Below the pieces are notes generated by a model. The model was not told the origin of the DNA, searched no databases, and was given only the letters and a program-made list of their open reading frames with translations. Of a stretch of 64,000 nucleotides of DNA, positions 53,346 to 63,583 are shown piece by piece. Origin of the DNA: Lewinellaceae bacterium. GTDB lineage: Bacteria; Bacteroidota; Bacteroidia; Chitinophagales; Saprospiraceae. Every line of letters begins with the position of its first letter. The first letter of the stretch is position 1. The DNA is taken from positions 62,001 to 126,000 of the forward strand of contig JACJYE010000013.1 of NCBI GenBank assembly GCA_020636255.1, written 5' to 3'. Position numbers and translations under genes: made by a program.

Positions 53346-53793
53346 CCCCCAGGGCGTTGCCCTGGGGATAGATGTTGTGCCCCGTTGGGGCGAGGCCCAG
53401 GGTGTTGATGATGCCCCGTTGTTCCAGGGCCCCTGTTGGCCCCGTTGGGGCGGATTCAGGGCGAGCCCTGGGGATGGATGTTGTGCCCCGTTGGGGGCGG
53501 ATTCCAGGGCGTTGCCCTGGGGATGATGTTGCCCCGTTGGGGCCCGTTGCCCTGGGGGTTGATGTTGTGCCCCGTTGGGGCGGATTCCAGGGCGTTGCCC
53601 TGGGGGTTAGATGTTGTGCCCCGTTGGGGCGAGGCCCAGGGCGTTGCCCTGGGGATTGATGTTATGCCCCGTTGGGGCGGATTCCAGGGCGTTGCCCTGG
53701 GGATAGATGTTGTGCCCCGTTGGGGCGAGGCCCAGGGCGTTGCCCTGGGGATGAATGTGTTGCCCCGTTGGGGCGGAGTTGCGAGGGGGGGTA
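53346..53793. repeat. REP array right of the transposase gene, family A, about nine copies
   Basis: Nine or so units, some rearranged (53400-53450 and 53520-53555 are shortened), alternately linked by GCGAGGCC and GCGGATTC, so that two unit types alternate as in BIMEs. It ends GCCCCGTTGGGGCGGAGTTG + CGAGGG next to the stop of the T9SS protein gene. No other gene is seen in 53331-53797. Confidence 0.9.
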
Positions 53794-53797
53794 TTGG

Positions 53798-54901
53798 TTA
53801 TTGTTTGATGAAGGGGGTGGGGGGTGGGGGCGGTGCTCGTGGTTGCCATTGCAGGAAGTAGGGGCCGGGGGGGAGTGTGGTGATATCGAGCTGGAGGGTG
53901 CGGGTGTTCGGGGGTATGGGCCTGCGCACTACCTGGCGGCCCTGGAGATTGTAAGCGCTGAGTACAGTTGGTTCGGTGGCGGGGGTGGAAAATTCCAAAT
54001 TGAGGATGTTGCCTGTGGCAGTGGGGAATATACGCATTGGCTGCCCCCAGGCAGGCATTTCGATAGCCCGCAAGGGGAATAGCGTGGCCGTGCCGTCATA
54101 GTCTACCTGGCGGAGGCGGTAGTAGTTGAGGCCGGGGTGGGGGTTGGTATGGGTGAAGGCGTATTCATGCGGTGATGTGGTGGTGCCGGCGCCGGGTACT
54201 TCGCCTATGGGCCCGAACTGGCGGGCATCGAGGCTGTGCTCCACGACAAAGTGGCTGTTGTTCTGCTCGGTTTCCGTAGCCCAGCGCAGCCTGGTTTGAC
54301 GGCCCTCCAGGCTGGCCTCGAAATAACGCAGCGTTACGGGCAGCACAAAAGTGTTGCCGGCATAACCCGGTGAGCCATAGTCGGTAGTCGTGACGCCCAG
54401 ATATCGGAAGGGGTAGGTAGATGGGGCATAGTCCGCCTCCTGGGTGATGCCGCCGACGTGCAGGTTCGTGGCGGCCAGCTCCATGGAAACGCCCGCGGCC
54501 TGGTTGGCGGTGTAGGTGAGCCCGGCGACCAAAGCGCCACCACAGGTGACCGTGATCTGGTCGCCGCCGATATTGTTGAGGTTGAACGGGGGCGGCGAAG
54601 CCGGGAAATAATACCGCGCATACGGCACCGCAGCCCTGCCTACCGCTGCAAACTCACCGGGCTCGATCCAGACGTCTTCGGCTGGTGCTACATAAAGGGC
54701 GCTTCCGTCCTGAATGACGCAGCCGTTGAGGTTGACTTCGTAAAAGGTGTTGTTGTACAACTCGATATATTCACCCTGGTCGTCGGGTACCTCTTCAGAG
54801 TGGGCCATAAACTCCGTGATGATCAGGTCGCCAGGGTATTGGGCGGTGAGCATTGCTGGAATGGCGATCAGAATGGGGCACAGGCGTAGCGCTTTTTTCA
54901 T
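53798..54901 (-). CDS. Secreted lamin-tail-domain protein with T9SS sorting domain
   Basis: About 367 residues from ATG 54901. Signal peptide (KKALRLCPILIAIPAMLTAQ), then an LTD domain: YPGDLIITEFMAHSEEVPDD and GEYIELYNNTFYEVNLNGCV. A linker domain has VTLRYFEASLEGRQTRLRWA and TETEQNNSHFVVEHSLDARQ, typical of Bacteroidota secreted proteins. The end, MRIFPTATGNILNLEF to TLPPGPYFLQW, is a type A T9SS sorting domain. After it comes an unusual proline-rich tail (PRAPPPPPTPFIKQ) right at the border of the REP array, perhaps an altered C-terminus. It points to an outer-surface location; ligand unknown. Confidence 0.82.
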   Translation of the reverse strand: MKKALRLCPILIAIPAMLTAQYPGDLIITEFMAHSEEVPDDQGEYIELYNNTFYEVNLNGCVIQDGSALYVAPAEDVWIEPGEFAAVGRAAVPYARYYFPASPPPFNLNNIGGDQITVTCGGALVAGLTYTANQAAGVSMELAATNLHVGGITQEADYAPSTYPFRYLGVTTTDYGSPGYAGNTFVLPVTLRYFEASLEGRQTRLRWATETEQNNSHFVVEHSLDARQFGPIGEVPGAGTTTSPHEYAFTHTNPHPGLNYYRLRQVDYDGTATLFPLRAIEMPAWGQPMRIFPTATGNILNLEFSTPATEPTVLSAYNLQGRQVVRRPIPPNTRTLQLDITTLPPGPYFLQWQPRAPPPPPTPFIKQ

Positions 54902-55042
54902 GGTATTGGTTTTTTGGTTGTTCAAAATGCTGTCAATGGCATAAGACGCGGAATCGGGGAAATTCCATAAAAAGTGAGGGGGAAATTGTGAATTTTTATT
55001 ATTTTAATATGTAAGCAATTGATTAATTTGATAAAAAAATGA

Positions 55043-55140
55043 GATGGCGGCCCTCCGGGCCACGGAGAGCATTGTGTCATGCTAATTGCTACAAAGATGG
55101 CGGCCCTCCGGGCCGCGCGGCAGATGAGGCCGGACAGCGG
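55043..55140. repeat. Family F repeats in the divergent intergenic region
   Basis: Two copies of GATGGCGGCCCTCCGGGCC (55043-55061 and 55096-55114), the second preceded by TACAAA. The same unit occurs at 61780-61965. The remaining part of 54926-55428 holds an AT-rich stretch, the palindromes and the promoter listed separately. Confidence 0.7.
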
Positions 55141-55285
55141 GCCTTATCTACCGCGGGTTGAGTATTAATAAAAGTCATTCACTTCCAGTGGCCTCTTCAC
55201 TTTACCCAGACGAACGATCTTTCTATAGATTCTTTACCCACGACCCTGCCTGCGTTCACCCCCACCCAAAGCATTCCCTTTGTTC

Positions 55286-55323
55286 GCCCGTTTCCGGGCA
55301 AAACGTCCGATTTCGGACGTTTT
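55286..55323. promoter_or_regulatory. Perfect palindrome upstream of the efflux operon (candidate enhancer site)
   Basis: The arms AAAACGTCCGA and TCGGACGTTTT (55300-55323, 2-bp centre) form a perfect 11-bp dyad, preceded directly by GCCCG-TTTC-CGGGC (55286-55299). It lies 75-100 bp upstream of the -24/-12 promoter, the usual place for an NtrC-type activator site. The dyad could bind the response regulator encoded at 62210. Confidence 0.5.
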
Positions 55324-55383
55324 GAGGCGTATGATTTTTGTGTAAAAAATTGATAATCATTTTTTTATGATTTGGCATGCTGC

Positions 55384-55400
55384 TTGGATAGGAAATAGCA
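55384..55400 (+). promoter_or_regulatory. Candidate sigma-54 promoter (-24/-12)
   Basis: TTGGATAGGAAATAGCA has GG and GC separated by exactly ten bases and matches most of the consensus around both elements. Transcription would start near 55412, about 17 bp before the adaptor start codon. Confidence 0.5.
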
Positions 55401-55428
55401 GAATCGTTCGAGATCTAAAACCTGCTAT

Positions 55429-56673
55429 ATGGACCGCAATGTTTCAGAAGAAGTAAAACGCCACCGCACTTTTCGCCAGGCCGGGATATGGCTGAGTATA
55501 GCGGCCCTGCTGTTGCTGGCGCTGTTTGGCCTGCGCCGGGCGCTGCAGGCCAATATCCGCAGCAGCCAGATACGGACGGCTGTGGTGGAGCGGGGGGACA
55601 TCGAGAATACCCTGGCCGCAACGGGGCTCATCCTGCCTGAGTTCGAAGAGTCCATCACTTCTCCTGCTACGGCGGATATCAAGAGCGTACACATCAGCGA
55701 AGGAGCGCAGGTGGAGCCAGGCAGCTTACTGCTCTCTCTCGACAAGGAAGCCCTGCAGCTGGACGTAGAGCGCCTCAGTGACGAACTGGCGCTGCGCCGC
55801 AACAACATCCGAAAGTTACGCCTGGAGCTGTCCAAAAGCCTGTTCGACCTGCAGATCAGAGACAGCATCAAGGCGCTCAACATCAGCAGCCTGGAGGCCG
55901 AGCTCGACAATGCCCGCCGGCTGAACAGGGTAGGCGGAGCCACTCAGGAACAGGTGGAACAGGCGGAACTCAACCTACGCATCGCCCGTTTGGAGAAGCG
56001 CCAGCTGGAAAACGAATTACAAACCAAACAGCAGTCCATTCAGGCGGAGCTGAAGGAGAGCGAGCTGGAAGCACAGATACAGGAGCGCAGCCTTCACGAA
56101 ACGGAGCGCAAGCTGGCGCAGGCCGATATCAGGTCGCCCCGCGCCGGCGTACTGACGTGGATCAGGAAGGAGATCGGCGCCAGTGTCCGCGAAGGAGAGC
56201 CTCTGGCCAAGGTGGCCGGCCTGAGCAGTTACCGCATGGAAGGCTCTATTGCCGACCTCTATGCCGGCCGCGTGCAGCCGGGCATGGCCGTGAAGATACG
56301 CATTAACGATACCCTGCTTTCCGGCCTGATCACGAACGTACGGCCTACGGTGGTGAACGATATCCTCACTTTCGACGTGCGGCTCGACAATCCGCAGCAC
56401 GCCCTGCTGCGCCCCAATCTGCGCGTAGAGGCCTTTGTCGTTACGGAACGGCGAAAAGACGTGCTGCGCGTGGCCAATGGGCCTGCCTTCACCGGGGAAA
56501 GCAACCAGAAGCTCTTTATCGTAGACGATGGCCGCGCCTACCGCCGCAATGTGCCCATCGGGCTGTCCAACTTCGATTACGTCGAACTGCTGGATCATGT
56601 AGAGCCGGGCGAGCGGGCCATCATTTCGGACATGCAGGATTACGAACACCTGAAACAGATCACGATAAAGTAA
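55429..56673 (+). CDS. HlyD/MacA-type periplasmic adaptor
   Basis: 414 residues. An N-terminal helix (WLSIAALLLLALFGLRRAL) anchors it in the inner membrane. Beta-barrel/lipoyl segments (VVERGDIENTLAATGLILPE, DIKSVHISEGAQVEPGSLLL) frame a coiled-coil hairpin of about 120 residues (QLDVERLSDELALRRNNIRK to ELEAQIQERSLHETERKLAQ). The second lipoyl half is ADIRSPRAGVLTWIRKEIGA. It connects the ABC permeases to the TolC channel. Ten bases separate it from the TolC gene. A sigma-54-type promoter precedes it. Confidence 0.9.
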   Translation: MDRNVSEEVKRHRTFRQAGIWLSIAALLLLALFGLRRALQANIRSSQIRTAVVERGDIENTLAATGLILPEFEESITSPATADIKSVHISEGAQVEPGSLLLSLDKEALQLDVERLSDELALRRNNIRKLRLELSKSLFDLQIRDSIKALNISSLEAELDNARRLNRVGGATQEQVEQAELNLRIARLEKRQLENELQTKQQSIQAELKESELEAQIQERSLHETERKLAQADIRSPRAGVLTWIRKEIGASVREGEPLAKVAGLSSYRMEGSIADLYAGRVQPGMAVKIRINDTLLSGLITNVRPTVVNDILTFDVRLDNPQHALLRPNLRVEAFVVTERRKDVLRVANGPAFTGESNQKLFIVDDGRAYRRNVPIGLSNFDYVELLDHVEPGERAIISDMQDYEHLKQITIK

Positions 56674-56682
56674 GGCGAAGCC

Positions 56683-58200
56683 ATGAAATCACCCGACACT
56701 TTTATTCAATATGTATGGTACCCGTGCGGTTCAGGCGGCAGGGCCGGCCTATTCAGGAGAATAGCTGCCCTGCTGCCTTTGGCCGCTCTGGCCCTGGCCC
56801 TGGCCGCTCAGCCGGCCGGGCAAGCCCTCACCCTGTCACAGGTGGTTGGGTTGGCCCAGCAACAGTCCATCGCGGCGCGGCAGGCCCGCACCACGCTGGA
56901 TACGCGCTACTGGGAGTGGCGCAGCTTCCAGGCCAACCTGCGGCCGCAATTGCTGCTTACCGGCAACCTGCCCGATTTTACGAGGGCCTATCAGGAAGTC
57001 ATCCAGCCTGACGGCACCATCGATTTTCAGTCCGTCACCATCAACAATTCGGGGATCAGCCTCGGCATCAGCCAGCCCATAGCGGCTACTGGCGGGTCCA
57101 TTTTTGCAAGCACTCTACTCCAGCGCTTCGACGATTTCGACCGCAAGAACACCTTATACAGCGGCCGCCCGCTGGCCGTCGGTTTTACCCAGCCATTTTT
57201 CACTTACAACGCGCTGAAGTGGGACAAGCGCATCGAGCCTGTCCGGTACCGCGAGAGCCAGCAGCTGTACCTGCGCGAGCGGGAAGACATCAACTACCGC
57301 ACTGCCGGCCTGTTCTTCGACCTGCTGCTGGCCCAGGTCAACCTGGAAATGGCCAACAGCAACCTGTCGAGCAATGATACGCTGTACAAGATAGCCCTGG
57401 AGCGCGAAGCGGTTGGCAAGCTGTCGCGCAACGACCTGCTGCAGTTGCAGCTCGGGGTGCTCACGGCCCGTAAAGATGCTGCTGCGGCCCGTCAGGGGCT
57501 GGAGACCGCCTGGCTAGCTCTGCGCGCCTATGCCGGCCTGACGGCCGACACGCCGGCGAGCCTTTCCATCCCGGGAGGGATACCCGAGCAGGAGGCCGAT
57601 GAGGAGATCGCATTGGAGCAGGCCTGGGCCAACCGGCCGGAAGTGTCCGGTTTCGAACGGCGCCGCCTGGAAGCCGAGCAGGCCGTAGCCCGGGCCCGTG
57701 GTGAAACGGGGATACAGGCCACGCTGGAGGCTACCTTCGGCTGGTCGAACCGCGCCTCGCAGGCTGGCGATATATACCAGAAACCCCAGGATTACGAGTC
57801 GGTGCGCCTGCAGTTCACCGTGCCTATTGTCGACTGGGGGCGGGCATCGTCGCGCCGTGAGACGGCGGAGGCGAACCGGGAGCTGGTGGCTGCCGCCATC
57901 GAGCAGGGCCGCACCAACTTCGACCAGGAGGCGCGTACGCAGGTGAGATTGTACAACATGCTGCGCGAGCAGCTCGGGCTCAGCTTCGAGGCCGACTCTA
58001 TCGCTCGGGAGCGCTATCAGATCGCCAAGGAGCGCTTTGTACTCGGCAACCTGAGCATCACCGACCTCAACCTGGCCCTGCAGGAGAAGGACCGTGCCCG
58101 GCGCGACTATATTTCCGCGCTGCGGGAGTTCTGGCTGTCGTACTACATGCTGCGCAGCCTGACGCTGTTCGATTTTGAAAAAGGGCAAAAGCTGTTTTGA
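56683..58200 (+). CDS. TolC-family outer-membrane efflux protein
   Basis: 505 residues with a signal peptide after a 25-residue lead (IAALLPLAALALALAAQPA). It shows the two-fold OEP repeat: LTLSQVVGLAQQQSIAARQA near the start and EEIALEQAWANRPEVSGFER in the second half, long helices (QLYLREREDINYRTAGLFFD, RYQIAKERFVLGNLSITDLN) and beta-barrel strands around VRLQFTVPIVDWGRASSRRE. It forms the trimeric exit duct for the adaptor-ABC system encoded on both sides. No lipobox Cys. Operon partner by position. Confidence 0.9.
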   Translation: MKSPDTFIQYVWYPCGSGGRAGLFRRIAALLPLAALALALAAQPAGQALTLSQVVGLAQQQSIAARQARTTLDTRYWEWRSFQANLRPQLLLTGNLPDFTRAYQEVIQPDGTIDFQSVTINNSGISLGISQPIAATGGSIFASTLLQRFDDFDRKNTLYSGRPLAVGFTQPFFTYNALKWDKRIEPVRYRESQQLYLREREDINYRTAGLFFDLLLAQVNLEMANSNLSSNDTLYKIALEREAVGKLSRNDLLQLQLGVLTARKDAAAARQGLETAWLALRAYAGLTADTPASLSIPGGIPEQEADEEIALEQAWANRPEVSGFERRRLEAEQAVARARGETGIQATLEATFGWSNRASQAGDIYQKPQDYESVRLQFTVPIVDWGRASSRRETAEANRELVAAAIEQGRTNFDQEARTQVRLYNMLREQLGLSFEADSIARERYQIAKERFVLGNLSITDLNLALQEKDRARRDYISALREFWLSYYMLRSLTLFDFEKGQKLF

Positions 58201-58319
58201 CCTTCCGGGGCGGTTGTCCGTATCTTTTGGCTGCCCTGGCGGGCTAGCGATGCGGAGCAGCAGCCCGCCAGGGCTGGCCCGAAGGGCTGAGCGGATAGCG
58301 AACTGCGCAGCGTAGCGCC

Positions 58320-58367
58320 GGGCCTGTGTAAAAGCGCGAAGATATACTCATGCTTTTACACAGGCCC
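58320..58367. repeat. 16-bp inverted repeat between tolC-like and ABC genes
   Basis: GGGCCTGTGTAAAAGC (58320-58335) and GCTTTTACACAGGCCC (58352-58367) are perfect arms around a 16-base loop. In RNA it would form a strong hairpin inside the operon, 85 bp before the ATPase gene. No T-run follows. Confidence 0.65.
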
Positions 58368-58452
58368 GGAGCCCACAAAATACAGCCTGAGGCAGGCCAT
58401 GCCACCAGGTGTGATGGAATGGATAGATTAATCATTGAAAACATAAAAGATC

Positions 58453-59118
58453 ATGATAAGCCTGCAACAAGTAGAAAAGGTGTACCGCACCAAAACCGTG
58501 GAAACGCTGGCCCTGAACAACATCAACCTGCATGTCGACAAGGGTGAGTTCCTTTCCATCATGGGCCCTTCGGGATGTGGCAAGAGCACGCTGCTCAACA
58601 TCATTGGCCTGCTGGACGAGCCCAGCAAGGGGGAGGTGGCCATCGCCGGCAAGCCGGTGCACAACTTCCGTGACAAGGAGCTGGCGCGCCTGCGCAACGA
58701 AAAGATCGGCTTCGTTTTCCAGAGCTTTCACCTCATCAACGACCTGTCGGTGGCCGACAATGTGGAGCTGCCGCTGTTGTACCGCAACGTATCGGCCCGC
58801 GAGCGGCGCCGGCTGGCGGAGGAGGCCCTTGCCAGTGTGGGGCTGAGCAACCGCATGCGGCATTTCCCAGGGCAGCTGTCGGGGGGGCAGAAGCAGCGCG
58901 TGGCCATTGCGCGGGCCATCGTAGGGCGCCCGAGCATCCTGCTGGCCGATGAGCCTACCGGCAACCTGGATTCCGTGATGGGCAACGAGGTGATGGATAT
59001 CCTGCTGGGCCTCAACCGCGAGCATGCTACGACCATCGTCATGGTGACCCACGACGAAGGCATGGCCCACCGCACCAACCGCCTGGTCCGCCTTTTTGAC
59101 GGCAGCCAGGTGCAGTAG
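58453..59118 (+). CDS. ABC transporter ATPase (MacB/LolD type)
   Basis: 221 residues with all ATPase motifs: Walker A SIMGPSGCGKSTLLNIIG, Q-loop FVFQSFHLINDLSV, signature GQLSGGQKQRVAIARAI, Walker B SILLADEPTGNLDS and H-loop VMVTHDEGMA. The TETLAL-type N-terminus (VEKVYRTKTVETLALNNINL) places it in the MacB/LolD group, which work with FtsX-like permeases rather than as classical importers. It powers the two permeases downstream, as a mechanotransmission pump linked to the adaptor and TolC. It is preceded by a 250-bp gap with an inverted repeat. Confidence 0.93.
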   Translation: MISLQQVEKVYRTKTVETLALNNINLHVDKGEFLSIMGPSGCGKSTLLNIIGLLDEPSKGEVAIAGKPVHNFRDKELARLRNEKIGFVFQSFHLINDLSVADNVELPLLYRNVSARERRRLAEEALASVGLSNRMRHFPGQLSGGQKQRVAIARAIVGRPSILLADEPTGNLDSVMGNEVMDILLGLNREHATTIVMVTHDEGMAHRTNRLVRLFDGSQVQ

Positions 59119-59187
59119 TTATGAACTGTCGTGTTCAGAAAATAAGCCCTTCATCTTGTTTTTTGATTGTACTTATAAAATAAAACC

Positions 59188-60444
59188 ATGATCCTCAATT
59201 ATTTAAAAATCACCCTGAAGGTGTTGGGGCGGAACAAGTTCTTCACTTTTGTGAGCCTGTTCGGCATCGTATTCACCTTGCTGATCCTGATCGTATTATC
59301 GGCATTTCTCGACCACCTGATCGCGCCGCATTATCCGGATGTCAACCGGGGGCGCTGCCTGTATGTAGGGATGGTGGACATGGGGAACCCCGATGAAGGC
59401 TCGCACAAGATGGGGCCTCCGAGTTATCATTTTCTGGAAAAGTACGTCAAGCCGCTGAAGACGCCGAAGCTGGTGGGGGTATCGTCGATGCCTAGTTTTG
59501 CCAACACCTATGTGGGCAACCGGCGGCTGAAGCTGAACCTCAAGTTTACGGACCCGGAATTCTGGGAGATCACGGCTTTCGATTTCCTGGAAGGCAAGCC
59601 ATACAGCCAGCAGAACCTCGACAACGGCGATAATGTGGCGGTCATCAATGCACGAACGCGCGACAATTATTTCGGAGAGGGAGCCCAGGTAGTCGGAAAA
59701 TCCATTGAGGTGGAAAATGTAGCGTACCGGGTGATCGGCGTGGTCAAAGACGTGCCCGTCACGCGCCTGATCGTAGCGGGAGATGTCTATCTGCCTTATA
59801 CGGTAGCGCGCAGCCAGGCGAAGAGCCCTTCGATGAGCGGTAACTATTTCGGTATCCTGCTGGCCGACAGCCCCAGCGATTTTACGGCCATCAAGGAAGA
59901 GTTCAGGCATGTGATCGCCCAGGTGCCCATGCCGATGGATGACGAAGGGTTCACCTTCGGCGAACTCAGGGTGGAGGCGCAATCCTACCTGGAGTACTTC
60001 CTGAACATAGGCCTCATCGATGTTGGGTCTACCGGCACGTTTTACACCATAATCGGGATATTCATGCTGTTGTTCATGCTGTTGCCGGCCATCAACCTGG
60101 TCAACCTGAACATGAGCCGCATCATGGAGCGGTCGTCGGAAATCGGCATCCGCAAGGCCTTTGGGGCGTCGATAGGGCGGCTGGCCGGGCAATTCATCAT
60201 CGAGAATGTCTTCATCACCTTGCTGGGCGGCGTTGTTGCCGTCTTGCTGTCGCTGATCTTTATCCGCATCTTCAACGAAAGCGGGCTGATCCCCGGCGCC
60301 GACCTGGCGGTCAACATACAGGTATTGCTGGTAGGCCTTGGCGCCTGCCTGGCCTTCGGGCTGCTATCGGGCGTGATCCCGGCCATCCGCATGTCGCGTA
60401 TGAATGTAGTGGATGCCTTGCGGGGCGGGGAGGTTGATAGCTGA
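59188..60444 (+). CDS. ABC permease, MacB/FtsX type (first of two)
   Basis: 418 residues: one N-terminal helix (FFTFVSLFGIVFTLLILIVL), a ~220-residue periplasmic domain (MacB_PCD; DPEFWEITAFDFLEGKPYSQ and VAVINARTRDNYFG), then three C-terminal helices (TIIGIFMLLFMLLPAINLVN, ITLLGGVVAVLLSLIFI, LLVGLGACLAFGLLSGVIPA). MERSSEIGIRKAFGASIGRL is the cytoplasmic coupling motif of FtsX proteins. With the next gene it likely forms a heterodimer. The substrate cannot be inferred; families include antimicrobial-peptide, lipoprotein and lipid exporters. Confidence 0.9.
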   Translation: MILNYLKITLKVLGRNKFFTFVSLFGIVFTLLILIVLSAFLDHLIAPHYPDVNRGRCLYVGMVDMGNPDEGSHKMGPPSYHFLEKYVKPLKTPKLVGVSSMPSFANTYVGNRRLKLNLKFTDPEFWEITAFDFLEGKPYSQQNLDNGDNVAVINARTRDNYFGEGAQVVGKSIEVENVAYRVIGVVKDVPVTRLIVAGDVYLPYTVARSQAKSPSMSGNYFGILLADSPSDFTAIKEEFRHVIAQVPMPMDDEGFTFGELRVEAQSYLEYFLNIGLIDVGSTGTFYTIIGIFMLLFMLLPAINLVNLNMSRIMERSSEIGIRKAFGASIGRLAGQFIIENVFITLLGGVVAVLLSLIFIRIFNESGLIPGADLAVNIQVLLVGLGACLAFGLLSGVIPAIRMSRMNVVDALRGGEVDS

Positions 60445-60490
60445 ATACTGAATGTCGGAGGATCATTTTGAGTTTAAAAAAAGAATAGAC

Positions 60491-61663
60491 ATGATAAAGC
60501 ACCTTATAAAACTGATCTGGAATAAAAAGCGGAGCAATTTCCTGTTGACGACGGAGATCTTCGTATCGTTTCTCGTATTGTTTGGCGTGATGAGCCTGAT
60601 GTTCTACAACTACGGCAACTATTCGGAGCCATTGGGGTACCAGTACGAGAATGTATGGGCGGTGTACTATTCCCGCCAGGATGCCCCCGACAGTGTATAT
60701 TATCCTGCTTTGGACCGGGCCCGGCAATATCTGGCCGGGCAGCAGGAGGTGGAGGCGGTGAGTTTCACTTCCTACAATACGCCCTATTCTCAGACGACCA
60801 TGCGTTGGAATGCGTCTTACGAAGGCAGGTCCGTTACGTCGGAGATGATCGCGGTGGATGAAGATTACGGCAGGGCCCTGGATATAGAGGCCAAGGAAGG
60901 GCGCTGGATGTCGCCGGCGGAAGTGGCCACTGCCGAGCGGGTGGTTGTGCTGAACCGGCAGGCGGCGGAGGCCCTTTTCGGGCAGGAGCCGGCGCTGGGC
61001 AAGATGATCACTTTTGAAGAAGGAGGGCTGGCCTGGAAAGTCGTAGGCGTGCTCGGCAATTTCAAGCTGGGAGGCGAATTCCAGGTGCCGAAGGCGGTGA
61101 TATTTCTGAACCACAAGGCCCATGATCACCGTGCCGATGCCATGCTCGTCAAGGTAAAGCCTACGGCAGGCGCAGCTTTTGAGTCCTCGATGCTCAAGGA
61201 GCTCAGCCGGATCGTCAAGGGGGCGAACATCGAGTTGTCGTATCTGACGGGGCAACGGCGCACCCAGCACGCTTTTACCAAAGTGCCGATGATCCTTGCG
61301 GGGACGATCTGCGGGTTCCTGTTGCTCAACGTGGGGCTTGGCCTTTTCGGGGTGTTGTGGTTCGCCATCCGCAAGCGGCGGGAGGAGATCGGCCTGCGGC
61401 GGGCGTTGGGCGCTACGCATACCGGCATCCTCCGGCATTTTGTCGGAGAAGCGGCCGTTATCGCCTCTTTCGGCATGCTGGTGGGCCTGTTTTTCGCGCT
61501 GCAACTACCCCTGCTCGACGTTTTCGGGTTGGACAAGCAGGTCTATTTTCAGGCGGCGGCCGCATCTGTGCTTTTCCTGCTGCTGCTGGTCGTCGTCTGC
61601 GCCTTTTACCCCAGCCGGCAAGCCGCGAGGATACAGCCTGCGCGGGTATTACATGAGGAATAG
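60491..61663 (+). CDS. ABC permease, MacB/FtsX type (second of two)
   Basis: About 390 residues from ATG 60491 (MIKHLIKLIWNKKRSNFLLT); an in-frame ATG at 60452 gives 13 extra residues. Same layout as its neighbour: helix EIFVSFLVLFGVMSLMFYN, periplasmic domain with VVVLNRQAAEALFGQEPALG, then MILAGTICGFLLLNVGLGLF, the coupling region AIRKRREEIGLRRALGATHT and two more helices. The two permeases share little sequence apart from these motifs, so a heterodimeric pump is expected. The operon probably ends here, since repeats follow. Confidence 0.9.
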   Translation: MIKHLIKLIWNKKRSNFLLTTEIFVSFLVLFGVMSLMFYNYGNYSEPLGYQYENVWAVYYSRQDAPDSVYYPALDRARQYLAGQQEVEAVSFTSYNTPYSQTTMRWNASYEGRSVTSEMIAVDEDYGRALDIEAKEGRWMSPAEVATAERVVVLNRQAAEALFGQEPALGKMITFEEGGLAWKVVGVLGNFKLGGEFQVPKAVIFLNHKAHDHRADAMLVKVKPTAGAAFESSMLKELSRIVKGANIELSYLTGQRRTQHAFTKVPMILAGTICGFLLLNVGLGLFGVLWFAIRKRREEIGLRRALGATHTGILRHFVGEAAVIASFGMLVGLFFALQLPLLDVFGLDKQVYFQAAAASVLFLLLLVVVCAFYPSRQAARIQPARVLHEE

Positions 61664-61676
61664 GTTGCATGCAATA

Positions 61677-61730
61677 GCGGCGGCTTTTTGGGTTCGTTTT
61701 TTGGCCGTCCAAAAAATGAACGAAGGAGAT
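61677..61730. repeat. 54-bp repeat with T6/A6 hairpin, copy 1
   Basis: GCGGCGGCTTTTTGGGTTCG + TTTTTTGG-CCGT-CCAAAAAA + TGAACGAAGGAGAT. The hairpin could end transcription of the efflux operon. The second copy is at 62020-62073. Confidence 0.65.
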
Positions 61731-61779
61731 GGGGCTCCAAACAGCTCTAAGGCATTGTGCCGTTTACCGGTATTAGATG

Positions 61780-61965
61780 CCAGCCCTCCGGGCCGGGAAG
61801 CAGGCTTTTGACTTACATTCTACAAAGATGACGGCCCTCTGGGCCGTTAACCGGGCATCTGGCCAGGCCAAGGCAGCCTGTTCTCCGACAGGGCCAGGCC
61901 CGGAGGGCCGGGAATGTCGGTAGCAAACATCCGCCCCGCATGGTTAAGGCCCGGAGGGCCGTAAT
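61780..61965. repeat. Family F repeats, second location
   Basis: Several copies of CCCTCCGGGCC / GGCCCGGAGGGCCG units, one preceded by TACAAAGATGACGGCCCTCT, as at 55.05-55.13 kb. Together with the two 54-bp repeats they fill 61664-62209; no gene is seen there. Confidence 0.65.
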
Positions 61966-62019
61966 GTGAAGAAGGCAGATGCAGGCCAACTACGTCGTCC
62001 GGAGGCTGAAGCTGCGCAG

Positions 62020-62073
62020 GCGGCGGCTTTTTGGGTTCGTTTTTTGGCCGCCCAAAAAATGAACGAAGGAGAT
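62020..62073. repeat. 54-bp repeat with T6/A6 hairpin, copy 2
   Basis: Nearly identical to 61677-61730: TTTTTTGG-CCGC-CCAAAAAA hairpin and TGAACGAAGGAGAT. The distance between copies is 343 bp. Confidence 0.65.
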
Positions 62074-62209
62074 CGGGCAAAACCCAGGAGGCCTAATGAT
62101 TAGCAAAGCATAAAATCAAATGCGATTGCCCTGCACCTCGCCAAAGGGCGTGTGTAGAGTTCGAATAAAACCCTAAATTTGAGGATACCTTAGAGAAACC
62201 CATATCCCC

Positions 62210-63566
<1,357 letters not shown>

Positions 63567-63583
<17 letters not shown>

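Noticed and set aside
55370..55386. TTGGCATGCTGCTTGG as a sigma-54 promoter
   Set aside because: GG and GC are only six bases apart; the site at 55384-55400 has the required ten.
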